From assembly GCA_965221935.1 (NCBI GenBank), contig CBDCSZ010000001.1:1-64000 (forward strand): a stretch of 64,000 nt of DNA, in the 5' to 3' direction. A program made the position numbers and the translations under genes. Source of the stretch: JAPOXR01 sp965221935 (GTDB lineage Bacteria; Pseudomonadota; Alphaproteobacteria; Rhodobacterales; Rhodobacteraceae). Shown piece by piece: positions 63,522-64,000 of this stretch; the first letter of the stretch is position 1, and every line of letters begins with the position of its first letter. Under the pieces are notes generated by a model that searched no databases, was not told the origin of the DNA, and saw only the letters and a program-made list of their open reading frames with translations.

Positions 63522-64000
63522 ATGAAGAGATCTTCCCTCATGTCGGTTATGATCGCGGTCGCCCTGGCCGGGCCGCAAAACACAACAGCTTCGGCACAGT
63601 CCGGGCCTCCCGATATCAAGACCCCGGCGCCCGTCATCCACCTGTCTGACAATCTCGATGAGAAGGACGGCTTGGGTTTCTGCATCGATACCGTCGGAAG
63701 AGGGTTCGGAGACCAATTGCATGCGCACTCGTGCAAACCTAGGGGCGGCGACGTGCAGTTCGCCTACGATGCAAGGTCAAGCCGGATCATGTCAGCGGCT
63801 TTTGCCGGAAAGTGCGCCACGCTGACGGCGCCCGCGGCCCCCGGCGTAACGCTTGGACTGGTGGACTGTTCCAACGACTCGGCAGAACAGGTTTTCGTCT
63901 ACGACAGTTCAGCCATGGAATTCCGGCCCGGCGGCAGTCAATCGCTGTGCCTGGCAGTTGGCGCTGCGAGCAGATCAGCGGGACCGTTCATGGCCCGCAG
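63522..64000 (+). CDS. Secreted ricin-type lectin-domain protein, partial (runs off the window)
   Basis: At least 159 residues, open to the window edge. ATG 63522 gives MKRSSLMSVMIAVALAG, a signal peptide, then a low-complexity linker and a domain with repeated motifs: GLGFCIDTVGRGFGDQLHAHSC, SRIMSAAFAGKCATL and PGVTLGLVDCSNDSAEQVFVYD, followed by GSQSLCLAVG. These are the QxW-like repeats of a beta-trefoil (ricin B) carbohydrate-binding fold, with paired Cys. Exported; sugar target unknown. Its end is not in the window. Confidence 0.7.
   Translation, partial: MKRSSLMSVMIAVALAGPQNTTASAQSGPPDIKTPAPVIHLSDNLDEKDGLGFCIDTVGRGFGDQLHAHSCKPRGGDVQFAYDARSSRIMSAAFAGKCATLTAPAAPGVTLGLVDCSNDSAEQVFVYDSSAMEFRPGGSQSLCLAVGAASRSAGPFMAR

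Overview
This window reads as a GC-rich alphaproteobacterial chromosome segment. The evidence is the mix of genes: soxBDAG sarcosine oxidase, CcmI, a DUF1289 protein after ruvX, SufT, TctABC-type transport, CaiB/BaiF, lon and tgt. The habitat is inferred only: catabolism of choline sulfate, methylated amines and galactosides plus a heavy load of nested mobile elements fits a marine or host-associated lineage. Genus cannot be fixed from the sequence.

Layout. 0.6-4.5 kb: GH2 and GH4 glycosidases on the minus strand. 5.0-8.2 kb: an IS110-family transposase gene cut into pieces by a second IS110-like element and by an 855-nt group II intron-like sequence. 8.3-11.6 kb: dgoK-dgoA (Entner-Doudoroff route from galactonate), an M48 peptidase and a DUF2461 protein. 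11.8-19.5 kb: a Rieske oxygenase and a ruined ribose-type ABC transporter. Its permease gene is split by an ISNCY-like element flanked by a 12-bp target duplication, and that element is itself split by a compact serine-recombinase element. 19.5-20.6 kb: mobile-element debris. 20.6-28.2 kb: an SMP-30 lactonase and an ABC importer operon ending in two phosphodiesterase genes, with a decayed ISAzo13 element upstream (28.3-29.6 kb).

29.8-35.3 kb: soxB-soxD-soxA-soxG. 35.6-38.6 kb: ccmI, ruvX and a DUF1289 gene, converging on dusA. 38.9-41.1 kb: a PcfJ-domain protein. 41.2-49 kb: choline-sulfatase, and TctC divergent from a ROK regulator, followed by tctB, tctA and a two-part metallophosphoesterase. 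49-54.6 kb: tRNA-Asp, a CoA transferase, two tRNA-Val, lon and tgt. 55.1-57.9 kb: a DUF4338-ISAs1 element carrying the second, identical copy of the intron. 58.0-64 kb: sufT, an IscA-type protein, tpiA, DUF924, a carboxylesterase, an AlkA-type glycosylase, an MFS transporter, and the start of a secreted ricin-type lectin that runs off the window.

How it fits together. BetC would release choline from choline sulfate, the Rieske oxygenase resembles enzymes that demethylate or hydroxylate quaternary amines, and SoxBDAG oxidises sarcosine; the intermediate steps are not in the window. GH2/GH4 plus DgoK/DgoA suggest galactoside breakdown, with galactose dehydrogenase and galactonate dehydratase missing here. 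The most notable feature is the nested mobile DNA. An ORF-less group II intron, probably moved in trans, sits in the transposase genes of two unrelated IS families. Four minus-strand genes (DUF5372-like, HTH, small ORF, large serine recombinase) form a gene-tight unit inserted precisely in another transposase.
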